A stretch of 64,000 bases of DNA from Myroides oncorhynchi (GCF_020905415.1 NZ_JAJJMP010000001.1:367501-431500); one strand, 5' to 3'. Numbered from the stretch's first letter, positions 10,509 through 20,881 are shown. Made by a program: numbers and translations. The notes: a model not told the origin generated them from the letters alone.

Positions 10509-12437
10509 ATTGTAAAAAGAATACTACTCATTACACTTGCTCTTACAGCAAGTTTATCTTATGCCCAGCGACAAGCTGACATAACAACTAAATTCGAAAG
10601 TAATATCGAATCAATCAGTTTAGTTCCTTATTCTGGCGATGTTATTGTCTAAGACAAGAACACTATTACTAATTACAATCCTAGTACAAATAAAACTACA
10701 TGGTCTATCAACAAGAAAGATTATCAAAGTGATTATAAATCAACGACCCAAGGAAGTATAATGTCTTACTTCGAAGAAGTAGTTACAGAAATAGAAATAC
10801 TACCTAACTCTCCTTATGCTAGAATCACATTAGATAATAATGACTTAGTTATCAATATTCTAGATGGTATAGTACTTTACAACTCTAAAGAAGCTAAAGC
10901 TAGAATAATCACAACTAACTTTATTATAGAGGATAACGCTATACTAATGCTTACAGCAGATGAAACAGCTTTTAATTTTTTATATTTATCTCCTTCAGAG
11001 AAAAAAGTAAAATGGATTACAGAAGTAGGTACTCAAGAAAAAATGTCTATGTTTAAATCACTCTTTGTTGGAGCAAATGAAACAGAAGACAAAATCCTAA
11101 AAGTAAACAATGATCTATATGTAACTGTTAAAGGTTTCTTGTTTCATTTAAAAATAGATAGTGGAGAAATCACATGGAAAACAGATTATAAAATCAATAG
11201 TTTTATCTTATCTCAAAACTTACAGAATATTATCACCATCACGAACACTACCTCTCTACTAAGCACTAAGACTACATTAAACATTTTAAATACAAGCAAT
11301 GGAGAAAAATTATGGAAGAATGACGTAAGCACTAAATTCTTATCCTACCCAGAAGATTGGAATGATAGAATATTAATCGCACATAATTCTGGCTTTAACT
11401 TCTACTCTTATACTGATGGAAAAAAAATGTGGAAAAAAGATACTAAAGGTAAATCTATAAAAAGAGTGATACCAGTAGATAATAATTATCTATATATAGC
11501 AGACACAGAAATGAATTTAGTAAATCAAGAAGGTGTAGCTCAGTGGAAAAAATTTATAGAAATAGCTGATAATTCAGAGGATGAAATCTACTTCTTAGAC
11601 AAAATAGATAACAACAGATTATTATATCTAACCGATACTTATGGTAATATGGTAGACTATACATCAGGGAAAAAAATATGGAAAAGAAATATCAAATTCA
11701 GTAAAAAAAGACCTATAGCTGTAGGGCATAACGAAAAAGACAATGTGTTCTTAGCATATAATCACCGTAAAATATACAAATTTGACCCTAACTCGAATGA
11801 TGCTCCAGAGCCTATCGGAGACAAAATAGATGTACAGAATGACAAAACTATTTCAAGTTTAGAAGTAATCAATGGGTCAATTATATGCATTGTAGGACAA
11901 AATGATGTAATAGGTGTTGCTCCTGATGGGAATGTTATTTATCACAATACATATAAAGAACCAGGAGAAGCAGGAAGACGTTTGCTAAAAACTGCAGCTA
12001 TAACAGCTAAGACTTTTGGAAATATCAGCAATGCTAAACACAATATGGTAGCTAACTCTTCTTATTCAGTGAGCTATAGAGATAACAATGGAAGAGTGGT
12101 AGAAAGTAAAGATTATGTATTCAGTGAACAAGATAGAGCTAAAGCACAAAAAAACATGGATGCTCAGCAGTCTGTTATGAATGATATAGACAGTGAATTA
12201 ATGCCTAAAGTTAAACACAGATTTAATGCGTTAAAACAAACAGCTGAATATGCTTATGTTTTTGCTAGAGGAACTGAAGGAGAAACTACCCAACTAGTAA
12301 AAGTGAGAAAAGCAGATGGCAAAGAAGTAGATAAAATATCTATAAGTAATAATAAACCTCTTTATGAGATAGATCCTGCTACTGGAAGTATATACTATGT
12401 ATGTAATAATGAATTAAGAACATTCACTGCAAAATAA
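10509..12437 (+). pseudogene. PQQ-like beta-propeller protein, 5' end broken
   Basis: The frame open from ATG 10761 (558 residues) has repeated propeller blades ending in motifs such as GEITWKTD, GEKLWKND, GKKMWKKD and GKKIWKRN, typical of PQQ-like or quinoprotein-type domains. Reading the same frame upstream gives a typical signal peptide (VKRILLITLALTASLSYAQ, from about 10512), but its expected ATG is ATT (10509-10511) and a TAA stop lies at 10650-10652. The remaining ORF would therefore lack its secretion signal. I call it a recent pseudogene. Alternatives are sequencing error, or translation from 10761 as a cytosolic protein. Its role is unknown. Confidence 0.7.
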
Positions 12438-12452
12438 AACATCTTATATAAC

Positions 12453-12484
12453 AATAACCCCCTTAAGAAAATTAAGGGGTTATT
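12453..12484. terminator. Bidirectional terminator
   Basis: A strong stem (AATAACCCC.TTAA with TTAAGGGGTTATT, one bulged C, loop GAAAA). It sits 15 bp after the propeller gene and just before the end of the convergent DUF2752 gene, and can serve both strands. Confidence 0.75.
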
Positions 12485-12489
12485 ATTTA

Positions 12490-12864
12490 TTACAAGTTTC
12501 TTCCTATCCAGAATGACACAACAATCACAATCAACCCATAAGCAAACCTTCTAGGTAATGTATACTTCTCTTGGTATCTATTATTTTTCACTATATACAC
12601 TTCTATTATCGAAATATAGAAATATATAAGTAGTGGTACAAATATTAGAATAAAGCTATTGTATTTAATAGCAGCCCTCACATTGCCTTGAAGCAAAAAC
12701 TGAACAGCTCGCTGTCCGCCACATCCAGGACATAACCATCCGGACTGCTCATAAAAGTAACATGTCTCAATATCAAAAACTCCATTCCCAAATACCTTAT
12801 AGTAATAATATAATATTACGATAATAGGCACTAAAAACATTAAGCGTATACTCCACTTTCTCAT
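12490..12864 (-). CDS. DUF2752 membrane protein
   Basis: A 124-residue integral membrane protein with about three hydrophobic segments (about 7-24, 66-89, 106-119). The DUF2752 signature is clear: ESGWLCPGCGGQRAVQFLLQ (about 40-59), where CPGCGGQRA is the family core. The function of the family is unknown. It lies 12 bp downstream of the CD225-like gene in the same direction, and this pairing recurs in Bacteroidota, which suggests a joint membrane role. Confidence 0.88.
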   Translation of the reverse strand: MRKWSIRLMFLVPIIVILYYYYKVFGNGVFDIETCYFYEQSGWLCPGCGGQRAVQFLLQGNVRAAIKYNSFILIFVPLLIYFYISIIEVYIVKNNRYQEKYTLPRRFAYGLIVIVVSFWIGRNL

Positions 12865-12876
12865 TACCTAAACCTA

Positions 12877-13227
12877 CTATCTTACCCCACTCATACTTTC
12901 CTTTTTCACCATTTCTAGGAAAGCACCAACTCCCCCAGCCTCCATAACTACATAAACGGTATAGAGTACTGCTAAAAGTACTAGTCCAAAAATAATGTAA
13001 CAAATTTTTTTTACTGTATTAAAAGCCACAATAGCTCCTTGATAATCTCCATTACTTATTTTATAAGAAGACTTTTTAGCAAAACCAATTGCTATTAAGC
13101 CCAAGAAAAAACCTATAAAAAGAAAGGAATAAATACCTACTACAGTAGCTACAATGGCTAATGTAAGATTGCTCTTGGGTTTTTCTATTACTTTCCTATG
13201 CTGTTCATCTAAATGTGTAACTTCCAT
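12877..13227 (-). CDS. CD225/dispanin-like (CCC-motif) small membrane protein
   Basis: A 116-residue protein with two membrane segments (about 21-48 and 70-94) separated by a short charged loop, KKSSYKISNGDYQGAIVAFN. This layout, with the GDY.GA motif before the second helix, matches the CD225/interferon-induced transmembrane-like family found beside DUF2752 genes in Bacteroidota. The biochemical role is unknown. It is probably co-transcribed with the DUF2752 gene. Confidence 0.7.
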   Translation of the reverse strand: MEVTHLDEQHRKVIEKPKSNLTLAIVATVVGIYSFLFIGFFLGLIAIGFAKKSSYKISNGDYQGAIVAFNTVKKICYIIFGLVLLAVLYTVYVVMEAGGVGAFLEMVKKESMSGVR

Positions 13228-13278
13228 ATTCTTTATTTATATTCAGCAAAATACTTTATTTTAAAGTTACGAAACAAA

Positions 13279-13301
13279 AAAAGAGAGGACCCCTCTCTTT
13301 T
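13279..13301 (-). terminator. Terminator after the SUKH-like gene
   Basis: A 10 bp stem (13279-13288 with 13292-13301, AAAAGAGAGG/CCTCTCTTTT) with a 3 nt loop and a U-rich minus-strand tail, 31 bp after the stop of the gene at 13332. Confidence 0.75.
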
Positions 13302-13331
13302 ATATTTTTATATACTATCAAGTAATCTTAC

Positions 13332-13928
13332 TTACTCTTCAAATCTACTTATAAACTCAGCTAAATCTTTAGCATATTGTTGTTGAGCTGACGAAATAAT
13401 ATCATCAATCGCTTCAATGGTAAGAATAGGTTTTAATTTAGCCTCTGTGCGAAGCCAATCTAAGTACTCCTTATTAAACTCGGCAGCTTCGAACTCTGCT
13501 TCCTCTATTAATTCTTCTTTATCTTGAAAATAAAACTCATCCATAAATACTACTGGCTCAACATCATATGCAGAAATCTGTAATAACTCTTTTACATTTT
13601 TAGACACAACAAATACTCCGCCTTCATCTCCAAAAACTACAATAGGGCAGTCTTCTAAACTTTTAATTTCCTTATTTTGTATCCAAAAAGCATATACACT
13701 ACCTGTACTATTAGCTTCTGCAAAAGGAATAAACGAATTAATAAAGTCATCTTCTTCCGAAATTGACTCTAATATACCTACTTCTTCATCTATTAAATAA
13801 ATAGCGTTAGAATAATATGATGGAATTGTCTCTAATACTTGAAATTCCAATAGACTTTTAATTTCACTAGGTACTTTATACCCTTTAAATAATTCAGTAA
13901 ATTCTTCTTTTACCATTGTGATGTTCAT
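13332..13928 (-). CDS. SMI1/KNR4 (SUKH)-like protein, uncertain
   Basis: A 198-residue acidic, cytosolic protein with no signal or membrane segment. The central part (FIPFAEANSTGSVYAFW, then PIVVFGDEGG, about 66-112) resembles the SUKH/SMI1-KNR4 fold, in which a strand carrying PFA is followed by a conserved G(D/S)EGG turn. SUKH proteins are often immunity proteins to polymorphic toxins, but no toxin gene is adjacent. It has its own terminator and appears monocistronic. The fold call is by eye and the function is unknown. The 407 bp upstream (13929-14335) hold nothing recognisable except a -7-like TATATTTG (14304-14311) for the next gene. Confidence 0.5.
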   Translation of the reverse strand: MNITMVKEEFTELFKGYKVPSEIKSLLEFQVLETIPSYYSNAIYLIDEEVGILESISEEDDFINSFIPFAEANSTGSVYAFWIQNKEIKSLEDCPIVVFGDEGGVFVVSKNVKELLQISAYDVEPVVFMDEFYFQDKEELIEEAEFEAAEFNKEYLDWLRTEAKLKPILTIEAIDDIISSAQQQYAKDLAEFISRFEE

Positions 13929-14335
13929 TTTCGCCTAATATCAGGCTTACAGATTTTAAAAAATTAAACTAATGTAATACTCTATTCTTCTTTACTACAT
14001 CAGAGTATTACTTTGATACAATAAAGATAAAATATTTTTTTTACCAAAAACACTTTTTAAAAACAATCTTATATCTTTTTTAAAGTTTTATTCTGTCTAA
14101 GTGTTTTTTTCATTTATCTCGCTGTAAAAATAATAAACTTCAATAAATATTAGGCTAATTATTTAAATAATAACCAAAAAAAAAGATTAAAATTAATTAA
14201 TTGATCTACAAATTGATCTCTTTCTAGTAGTTCTAACACTAATAAGAATGATTCCAGCTCTTTACAGAAACTGATACTCCTAATATATGTACAATATAGA
14301 ACGTATATTTGAGTGCTTATTAAAATTAAAATAAA

Positions 14336-14746
14336 ATGCACAAACCTACTATACTTTACTTAGCTTCAGCTTTAATTACTGATTCTTCTAATAGACTACT
14401 AACTGTCCGTAAAAAAGATTCTTCTTATTACATGATGGCTGGTGGTAAGATAGAAAAAGGAGAATTACCTGAACAGACATTAATCAGAGAGTTAAATGAA
14501 GAATTAAACCTTACTATAACTTCTAAGGACTTTATATTATTAGGCACGCATAGCACTACAGCTGTTAATGAACCTAATACTATTGTCACAGCTCATATTT
14601 ATCACGTAATAGTAAGTAGCGTAAATCTACAACCTGCAGCTGAAATAGCAGAAGTCAAATGGCTAACGAAAGACACCTATCAAAATACTAAACTAGCACA
14701 TCTATTAGAAGAATTTAGCATCCCTAAATGGCTTGCTTTCGATTAG
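14336..14746 (+). CDS. Nudix hydrolase
   Basis: A 136-residue Nudix-fold enzyme of the kind that hydrolyses nucleoside diphosphates linked to another moiety. The Nudix box is complete: GGKIEKGELPEQTLIRELNE followed by EL (about residues 36-57), matching GX5EX7REUXEEXGU except that the penultimate G is N. The substrate cannot be told from sequence. A TATATTTG -7 box at 14304-14311 lies 25 bp before the start, without a clear TTG at the right distance. It is a single-gene unit. Confidence 0.88.
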   Translation: MHKPTILYLASALITDSSNRLLTVRKKDSSYYMMAGGKIEKGELPEQTLIRELNEELNLTITSKDFILLGTHSTTAVNEPNTIVTAHIYHVIVSSVNLQPAAEIAEVKWLTKDTYQNTKLAHLLEEFSIPKWLAFD

Positions 14747-15014
14747 AAATGACTTCTATACTTTAAAAATTAGTTTACAAAAAAAACTTATCTTTATACC
14801 AATCTTTTTAAACTAGAAAATTCACAAAGAAAGAGAGACCACTTTATGGTTATACTCTATTATATTAAATATAAATCGTTTACTCAAAACGATTTTAGCA
14901 AGTATTATATTACCATATACTTTTCTATTCTTAGTTTACATTATATATATTAATATCTTCATCCAATACTGTTTGACTCTGCTTTTATATGCAAGTATAT
15001 TGACAGCACCGTGT

Positions 15015-15064
15015 GTCCATAGTGACTCCATTAAAAAAGCTATTTTAATGGAGTCACTATGGAC
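15015..15064. repeat. 22 bp perfect inverted repeat (long hairpin)
   Basis: The arm 15015-15036 is the exact reverse complement of 15043-15064, with a 6 nt loop AAGCTA. The arms begin GTCCATAGTGACTCC and end TTAAAA at the loop. The stem is much longer than the other terminators here and lacks a U-tract, so it is not an ordinary terminator. It lies in the 387 bp gap between the Nudix gene and phnA, which otherwise holds only the phnA terminator. Confidence 0.85.
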
Positions 15065-15082
15065 TCACCCAAACCAACAAAT

Positions 15083-15114
15083 AAAAAACCTCTTAGTTTG
15101 CTACTAAGAGGTTT
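15083..15114 (-). terminator. Terminator of phnA-like gene
   Basis: An 11 bp perfect stem (15086-15096 with 15104-15114, AAACCTCTTAG/CTAAGAGGTTT) with a 7 nt loop and A/T-rich tail, 20 bp after the gene's stop on the minus strand. Confidence 0.8.
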
Positions 15115-15133
15115 GTATATTGTTGGTCATTAA

Positions 15134-15715
15134 TTATGCTTGTTTCTTTACAAACTTGGTCAAGATTACGATTTGTTGACCATCTATCTTTCCTTCTATT
15201 TGCTCTGTATTATCGTGTACTAATCGGATATTACGCACTGCAGTTCCTATTTTCGCGTTAATCGTAGATCCTTTTACATCAAGATCTTTGATTAAAGTTA
15301 CTGTGTCACCACCTACTAAGATATTCCCATTACAGTCTTTGTGCAAATCTACACTTCCATCACCTGTATGATCACCTGTAAGTTTAGCGAACTCTAATAA
15401 CTCATCGCCTAAATACATCATCTCTAAACTATCTGCTGCCCAACTCTCATTGCGGAAACGGTTAAGCATACGCCACGCTACTACTTGTACAGCCGAGTAC
15501 TCACTCCACATCGAAGTCGTTAGACATTGCCAATGTGCTGGATCTAACTCTGCTCTCTTCTCGACTTGTTCTAAACAAGTATCACAAATATAAATCTCTT
15601 TATCTGCTTCATTAGCCGCTGCTGGTGGTACATCATAAACATTTAAATGCCCTGTTGCCTCACATAATTCGCATTTATTACCGCTTCTTTCTTTTAATTG
15701 CGCTTCAGTTTTCAT
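15134..15715 (-). CDS. PhnA-domain zinc-ribbon protein (YjdM-like)
   Basis: A 193-residue cytosolic protein. The N-terminal zinc ribbon has C15/C18 and C44/C47. The C-terminal PhnA domain shows the core KDCNGNILVGGDTVTLIKDL (about 125-144) followed by KGSTINAKIGTAVRNIRLV. Despite the historical name, the family is not a proven phosphonate enzyme and no phn genes lie nearby. It is longer than E. coli YjdM because of a middle segment (about 50-118) between ribbon and domain. It is a single gene with its own terminator. The 320 bp upstream (15716-16035) show no feature. Confidence 0.9.
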   Translation of the reverse strand: MKTEAQLKERSGNKCELCEATGHLNVYDVPPAAANEADKEIYICDTCLEQVEKRAELDPAHWQCLTTSMWSEYSAVQVVAWRMLNRFRNESWAADSLEMMYLGDELLEFAKLTGDHTGDGSVDLHKDCNGNILVGGDTVTLIKDLDVKGSTINAKIGTAVRNIRLVHDNTEQIEGKIDGQQIVILTKFVKKQA

Positions 15716-16035
15716 CTATAAAACAATCTATTATTAAGATTGTAAAGATATATGTTATTATTTAGATATAAAAAATAATAAAACACCTCAGTTATTAAAT
15801 CAATTTCAACTCATAGCTATCAATTTAATAAATTACTTAATTTTTTAGAAGCAATGTAAAATTAAGAGTTCCAAATTATCTTAAACTTTAAAAGACCTAT
15901 TTTTCTTTACACATTTCTTTATATTTCACTCCTTACAGTTTAATATCAGTAATAAGTTTATCAAATAAACAAAATAGATGTCATTTTTATAAAAATATTA
16001 TCTTTACTCATCAATAACACAAACTATTATTATTA

Positions 16036-17703
16036 ATGAAAACAGATATCGAAATCGCTCGTGAAAGTGAGTTGAAAAAAATACAAGATGTAGCACAGTC
16101 TATCGGTGTGACTGAAGAATCGTTAATTCCCTATGGGAAATATATGGCTAAAGTTCCATTAGAAGAGATGCACACAGAGAATATTAACAAGTCTAACCTA
16201 ATCTTAGTGACCTCAATTACTCCTACCAAAGCAGGTATCGGTAAGACTACAGTATCCATAGGACTGGCATTAGGATTAAATAAAATAGGCAAAAAAGCAA
16301 TCGTAGCACTACGCGAACCTTCTTTAGGTCCGTGTTTTGGGATGAAAGGTGGAGCCGCAGGAGGTGGATATGCACAAGTATTGCCAATGGAGAATATCAA
16401 TCTTCACTTCACAGGAGACTTTCATGCCATAACTTCTGCTCACAATACGATCAGTGCGTTATTTGATAACTATATCTACCAGAATAGATCTGCTGAAAAT
16501 GGAATCAAAGAGATATTATGGAAAAGAGTACTTGATGTAAATGACAGAAGTTTAAGATATATCAACACTGGATTAAGAGGAGGTGCTAATGGTGTACCAC
16601 AAGAATCAGGATTTGACATTACTCCAGCATCTGAGATTATGGCTATCCTATGTCTATCTACAGATATTAACGACTTAAGACGTCGTATCGAGAACATCCT
16701 ATTAGGATATAGATATGATGGCAATATGTTTACAGTAAAAGATCTAGGCATAGCTGGCGCTATCACTGTATTGCTAAAAGATGCGGTTAATCCTAACTTA
16801 GTACAGACTACTGAGAATACGGCAGCTTTTATACATGGGGGACCATTCGCTAATATCGCACACGGGTGTAACTCTGTTATAGCTACTAAGATGGCGATGA
16901 GCTACGGCGATTATGTGATTACCGAAGCGGGATTTGGAGCAGATTTAGGAGCAGAGAAATTCTTTGATATCAAGTGTAGAAAATCAGGTTTACAACCAAA
17001 GCTTACAGTAATAGTCGCTACTGCACAAGGGCTTAAAATGCACGGTGGTATAGCTATCGAAGAGATTAAACAGAAGCATGTAGAGGGTATCCGCAAAGGA
17101 TTAGAGAACTTAGCAAAGCACGTAGAGAATATCAAATCGTATGGACAAAGCATAGTCGTAGCATTTAATAAATACGCAACTGATGATGCAGAAGAATTAC
17201 AAATAGTAGAACAATACTGTAAAGACAATCATATTGGTTTTGCAATAAACAACGCTTTCACCGAAGGTGGTGAAGGAGCTACAGCATTAGCAGAAGTTGT
17301 AGTTAATACTATTGCTAGTAATCCTAGTAAACCACTTAAGTTCCCTTATCATGACAGTGAGACAATTGCTATAAAAATAGAAAATATCGCTAAAAAAATA
17401 TATGGAGCCAATAAAGTAGAGTTCTCCTCTACTGCTAAAAAGAAATTAGCCCAACTAAAAAACACAGATATGGATCAATATCCTGTATGCATTGCTAAGA
17501 CACAATATTCTTTCTCTTCAGATGCTACAGCTTATGGTGTAGCAAAAGATTTTGACATTGTAATCAATGATTTAGTAATCAATAGAGGTTCAGAATTTAT
17601 CGTAGCTATAGCAGGAGATATTATGCGTATGCCTGGATTGCCAAAATCACCTCAAGCTTTAAGAATTGACTTAGTAGACGGATTAATAGAAGGGCTTAGT
17701 TAA
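16036..17703 (+). CDS. fhs: Formate--tetrahydrofolate ligase
   Basis: Activates formate onto tetrahydrofolate with ATP to give 10-formyl-THF for one-carbon metabolism. The 555-residue length is typical. The P-loop-like ATP site [11 protein letters not shown] (62-72) and the family segments [20 protein letters not shown] (about 94-113) and [19 protein letters not shown] are all present. It is monocistronic with a strong terminator 27 bp after the stop. Confidence 0.97.
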   Translation: MKTDIEIARESELKKIQDVAQSIGVTEESLIPYGKYMAKVPLEEMHTENINKSNLILVTSITPTKAGIGKTTVSIGLALGLNKIGKKAIVALREPSLGPCFGMKGGAAGGGYAQVLPMENINLHFTGDFHAITSAHNTISALFDNYIYQNRSAENGIKEILWKRVLDVNDRSLRYINTGLRGGANGVPQESGFDITPASEIMAILCLSTDINDLRRRIENILLGYRYDGNMFTVKDLGIAGAITVLLKDAVNPNLVQTTENTAAFIHGGPFANIAHGCNSVIATKMAMSYGDYVITEAGFGADLGAEKFFDIKCRKSGLQPKLTVIVATAQGLKMHGGIAIEEIKQKHVEGIRKGLENLAKHVENIKSYGQSIVVAFNKYATDDAEELQIVEQYCKDNHIGFAINNAFTEGGEGATALAEVVVNTIASNPSKPLKFPYHDSETIAIKIENIAKKIYGANKVEFSSTAKKKLAQLKNTDMDQYPVCIAKTQYSFSSDATAYGVAKDFDIVINDLVINRGSEFIVAIAGDIMRMPGLPKSPQALRIDLVDGLIEGLS

Positions 17704-17729
17704 CAACTAAACACCTCAAAAACAAAATT

Positions 17730-17760
17730 AAAGGCGAAACAGCAATGTTTCGCCTTTTTT
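17730..17760 (+). terminator. Terminator of fhs
   Basis: An 11 bp perfect stem (17730-17740 with 17747-17757, AAAGGCGAAAC/GTTTCGCCTTT), 6 nt loop and U-tract. Confidence 0.9.
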
Positions 17761-17910
17761 GTTAATACATGTATCCAAAAGGGATAAAATCGCACAAACA
17801 CCATCTAATCCGTAATTTTTATACATAGTAATAAAATATTTTACTCTATCTTTGATAAGATAAATTATCTAAAAATTGACATAAAATAACATTTTACCTA
17901 CTAACAAAGA

Positions 17911-18633
17911 ATGACAGAAATTATTCATCATTTATTTAACCCTTTACCTAACGCTATAATGAGTGTCCTTATGGGGATAAGCTTTATTTATTGGGTAATG
18001 TCAGCTGTCTTAGGTGGTTTTGACGGTTTTGACATAGATATGGATGTCAATCCTGAAATAGATGTAGATGTAGATATTGACGCTGATGTAGATACTGACT
18101 TTGATTTACAACAGAATCACATAGATGTCATTCACGATAAAGAAGTAGATGTAGCTGATCACATAGATATAAGACAGCCTAGTCTCTTTATGCAAGTACT
18201 TGAGTTTATGAATGTGGGTAAGATTCCATTTATGATAATTCTTACCATCTTTAAGTTCTTTACTTGGGCTGGTACCCTATTAACTACAACAATACCTAAG
18301 GTCGTAAATATGGGGGTTTGGTCTGTAGTCATTCTAATTCCCCTTTCATTCTTAGCGATCATCCTTACGCATTATGCTACTCTACCACTAGTGAAGTTCC
18401 TAAAAAACACAGGATATCACGGCGAGCTTGCTATTGATTTTATAGGTAGAGAAGGAATAATGCTATCAAGTATCGTTGAGAGCAAACATGGCAATATGGA
18501 GATTGTTGTTGATCAAGACCCAATAAAAATATTAGTTACAAGTATAGACGGTAGTCAAATAAAATATGGAGATAGAGTCATTATCACAAAAAAATCAGAT
18601 ACTGACAATGTATTCCAAGTAAGAAAAACATAA
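17911..18633 (+). CDS. YqiJ/NfeD-like OB-fold membrane protein
   Basis: A 240-residue membrane protein directly upstream of a flotillin. One N-terminal membrane segment (about 15-36) is followed by a strikingly Asp-rich stretch (about 40-65, alternating D and V/I). Two further membrane segments lie at about 105-125 and 131-152, and a C-terminal beta-rich OB-type domain at about 170-240 contains GREGIMLS and GDRVIITKK. This is the plan of YqiJ/NfeD-like partners of flotillins. The partner gene begins 39 bp downstream. A -7-like TATCTTTG lies at 17847-17854. The alternating acidic stretch is unusual and could bind cations or face the periplasm. Confidence 0.75.
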   Translation: MTEIIHHLFNPLPNAIMSVLMGISFIYWVMSAVLGGFDGFDIDMDVNPEIDVDVDIDADVDTDFDLQQNHIDVIHDKEVDVADHIDIRQPSLFMQVLEFMNVGKIPFMIILTIFKFFTWAGTLLTTTIPKVVNMGVWSVVILIPLSFLAIILTHYATLPLVKFLKNTGYHGELAIDFIGREGIMLSSIVESKHGNMEIVVDQDPIKILVTSIDGSQIKYGDRVIITKKSDTDNVFQVRKT

Positions 18634-18672
18634 TAACACAAGAACATTATTAACTATAAACATTAAAAAACG

Positions 18673-20748
18673 ATGGGAGAGTTTGGTTTTGGAACCTTAA
18701 TAGCTATTATTATTGGTGCACTTTTTCTATTAGTATTACTATTTTTTGCAATTCTTGCATCATTCTATAAGAAAATACCACAGGGTAAAACAATCGTTAG
18801 AACAGGGGTCGGGGGAACAAAAGTTGCTTTTAATAAAGGGATTTATGTAGTACCTGTATTTCATAAAATGGAGATTATGGATATCTCTGTAAAAAAACTA
18901 CAAATCGATAGAATGCAGAATGAAGGTCTTATCTGTAAAGATAATATCCGTGCAGATATCAAAGTAGCTTTCTTTATCCGAGTAAATAAATCTATGGAGG
19001 ATGTGATAAACGTAGCTCAAACATTAGGATGTGAGCGTGCAAGTGATGTAGAAACGTTGCGTAACATATTCGAAGCGAAGTTCTCAGAAGCTTTAAAAAC
19101 AGTAGGTAAGAAATTTGAGTTTATCGAATTATATGAGGCTCGTAGAGAGTTTAGAGAAGAGATTCTTAATATCATTGGCAAGGATTTAAATGGGTATATC
19201 CTTGATGATTGTGCTATTGATTACTTAGAACAAACTAATATTTCGTTCTTAGATCCTCAAAATATTTTAGATTCTGAAGGTATTAAGAAGATTACAGAGC
19301 TTACAGCGTTGCAAAATATCAATGCTAACCTTATCCGTAGAGATGAGCAAAAAGTGATCAAGAAGCAAGACGTAGAAGCACGTGAGGCTATCTTAGAACT
19401 TGAAAGACAGTTATCTGAAAAAGAAGAAAAACAACGTAGAGAAGTAGATAATATTCGCTCTCGTGAAGAAGCTGAAATTCAAAAAGTACGCGAAGAGGAG
19501 CGTCTTAAATCAGAGAGTGTACGCATCGCTACAGAAGAAAGCTTAGCTATATTAGAAGAAAACAAACTTCGTCAAGTAATTATCGCTGCTAAAAATAAAG
19601 AGCGTACTGATGCTGTAGAAACAGAAAGAGTAGAAAAAGACAGAGCTTTAGAACAGACTGAGAGAGAGCGTATCGTAACGTTAGCTCAGATCAACAAAGA
19701 AAGAGCTGTAGAGGAAGAGAGAAAAACGATACAAGATGTTATCCGCGAAAGAGTACAACTAGAGAAAGGTGTAGTAGAGGAACAACAAGGTATAAAAGAT
19801 ATAGAAGCATTCCGTGCTGTAGATAGAGAGAAACAAGTAGGTATCACACAAGCGAGCAGAATAGCAGAAGAGAACTTAATCAGAACTGTAAAAGATGCTG
19901 AGGCGAAAAAAGCTGCTCAAGAGCAAATCTCTCAACAAATGCTGATAGAGGCTGAAGCAGAGAAAGAAGCTTCTATTAAACAAGCAGAGGCTCGTAAGAT
20001 TCTTGCAGATGCGAAAGCTCGTGAGGATGCGACTATCGGTCTTGCTGAAGCAGAAGTTATCAAAGCGAAAGCAGAGGCTATCGAACAACAAAGTATCGTA
20101 GATGCGGCTAAAATACAACGTATCGCTACTGCTGAGGCTGTTGGTATCGAGGCAAAAGCTGAAGCGAAGAGAAAAGAGGGATTAGCGGAAGCAGAAGTTA
20201 TCAAAGAAAAAGCGATAGCAGATGCTCAAGGATTAAAAGAAAAAGCTAATGCTATGAAGCAAATGGATGGTGTAGGTAAAGAACACGAAGAGTTCAAACT
20301 ACAACTTCAAAAAGAAAAAGAAGTTGAACTTGCTGCTATTAATATCCAAAAAGATATTGCTAAGTCACAAGCTGACGTACTATCTTCTGCGCTTCAAACA
20401 GCTAAGATTGACATCGTAGGTGGAGAGACAATGTTCTTTGAGAATATAATTAACCAAGTAAGTCGTGCGAAAGGATTTGACCAATTAATCGATAAGAGTC
20501 AGAATGCTCAAGATATTAAAATGGCTCTATTAGGTGATGGATCTTCTATTAGTCAAGGGGAGTTATTTAACAATATTAAATACTACGCTGAACAATTCAA
20601 TATTACATCAGAAGATTTAAAGAATCTTAGTATCGCTTCGTTAGTTATCAAAATGCAACAAAACGCTACTGAAGATAATATGGGACTACTTGGCACTATT
20701 GCTAATGCAGTGCAAACATTAGGCATAGGTAACAAGAGATTATCATAA
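18673..20748 (+). CDS. Flotillin-like SPFH protein (YqiK family)
   Basis: A 691-residue SPFH/flotillin scaffold protein. An N-terminal membrane helix (about 9-31) is followed by the SPFH/Band-7 domain (about 35-200). A long charged coiled coil with Ala/Glu-rich heptads follows (about 205-580, for example EAEVIKAKAEAIEQQ and GLAEAEVIKEKAIADAQG). A C-terminal oligomerisation tail completes it. Such proteins form large cages or microdomains on the inner membrane. It sits between the YqiJ-like gene and the giant ATPase. A hairpin with a weak U-run follows the stop, so the ATPase may be only partly co-transcribed. Confidence 0.9.
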   Translation: MGEFGFGTLIAIIIGALFLLVLLFFAILASFYKKIPQGKTIVRTGVGGTKVAFNKGIYVVPVFHKMEIMDISVKKLQIDRMQNEGLICKDNIRADIKVAFFIRVNKSMEDVINVAQTLGCERASDVETLRNIFEAKFSEALKTVGKKFEFIELYEARREFREEILNIIGKDLNGYILDDCAIDYLEQTNISFLDPQNILDSEGIKKITELTALQNINANLIRRDEQKVIKKQDVEAREAILELERQLSEKEEKQRREVDNIRSREEAEIQKVREEERLKSESVRIATEESLAILEENKLRQVIIAAKNKERTDAVETERVEKDRALEQTERERIVTLAQINKERAVEEERKTIQDVIRERVQLEKGVVEEQQGIKDIEAFRAVDREKQVGITQASRIAEENLIRTVKDAEAKKAAQEQISQQMLIEAEAEKEASIKQAEARKILADAKAREDATIGLAEAEVIKAKAEAIEQQSIVDAAKIQRIATAEAVGIEAKAEAKRKEGLAEAEVIKEKAIADAQGLKEKANAMKQMDGVGKEHEEFKLQLQKEKEVELAAINIQKDIAKSQADVLSSALQTAKIDIVGGETMFFENIINQVSRAKGFDQLIDKSQNAQDIKMALLGDGSSISQGELFNNIKYYAEQFNITSEDLKNLSIASLVIKMQQNATEDNMGLLGTIANAVQTLGIGNKRLS

Positions 20749-20757
20749 ATAATATAG

Positions 20758-20790
20758 GTCACTCTTCTCCTATGAGAAGAGTGACTTTAT
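20758..20790 (+). terminator. Hairpin between flotillin and ATPase genes
   Basis: A 12 bp perfect stem (20758-20769 with 20774-20785, GTCACTCTTCTC/GAGAAGAGTGAC), 4 nt loop, then TTTAT. The short U-run suggests partial termination, letting some transcripts continue into the ATPase gene 135 bp further on. Confidence 0.6.
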
Positions 20791-20881
20791 CTAATATCTT
20801 AAATATGCAAAGTAGAATTTATTCAGTAAATCCCAATTGCAGTTTGAGATAATATACTTATCCTATTTTTAATTTACCTGC

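Noticed and set aside
12797..13003. 68-codon minus-strand frame overlapping the CD225-like gene
   Set aside because: It is a shadow frame across two real genes.
13332..13928. Toxin-immunity pair around the SUKH-like gene
   Set aside because: No toxin-like gene lies on either side, so an immunity role is not supported by context.
15093..15127. Possible CRISPR or riboswitch near phnA
   Set aside because: The only structure is the phnA terminator stem; there is no repeat series and no ligand-binding-like fold.
19876..20204. Minus-strand frames inside the flotillin gene
   Set aside because: They arise from the regular Ala/Glu codon pattern of the coiled coil on the other strand.
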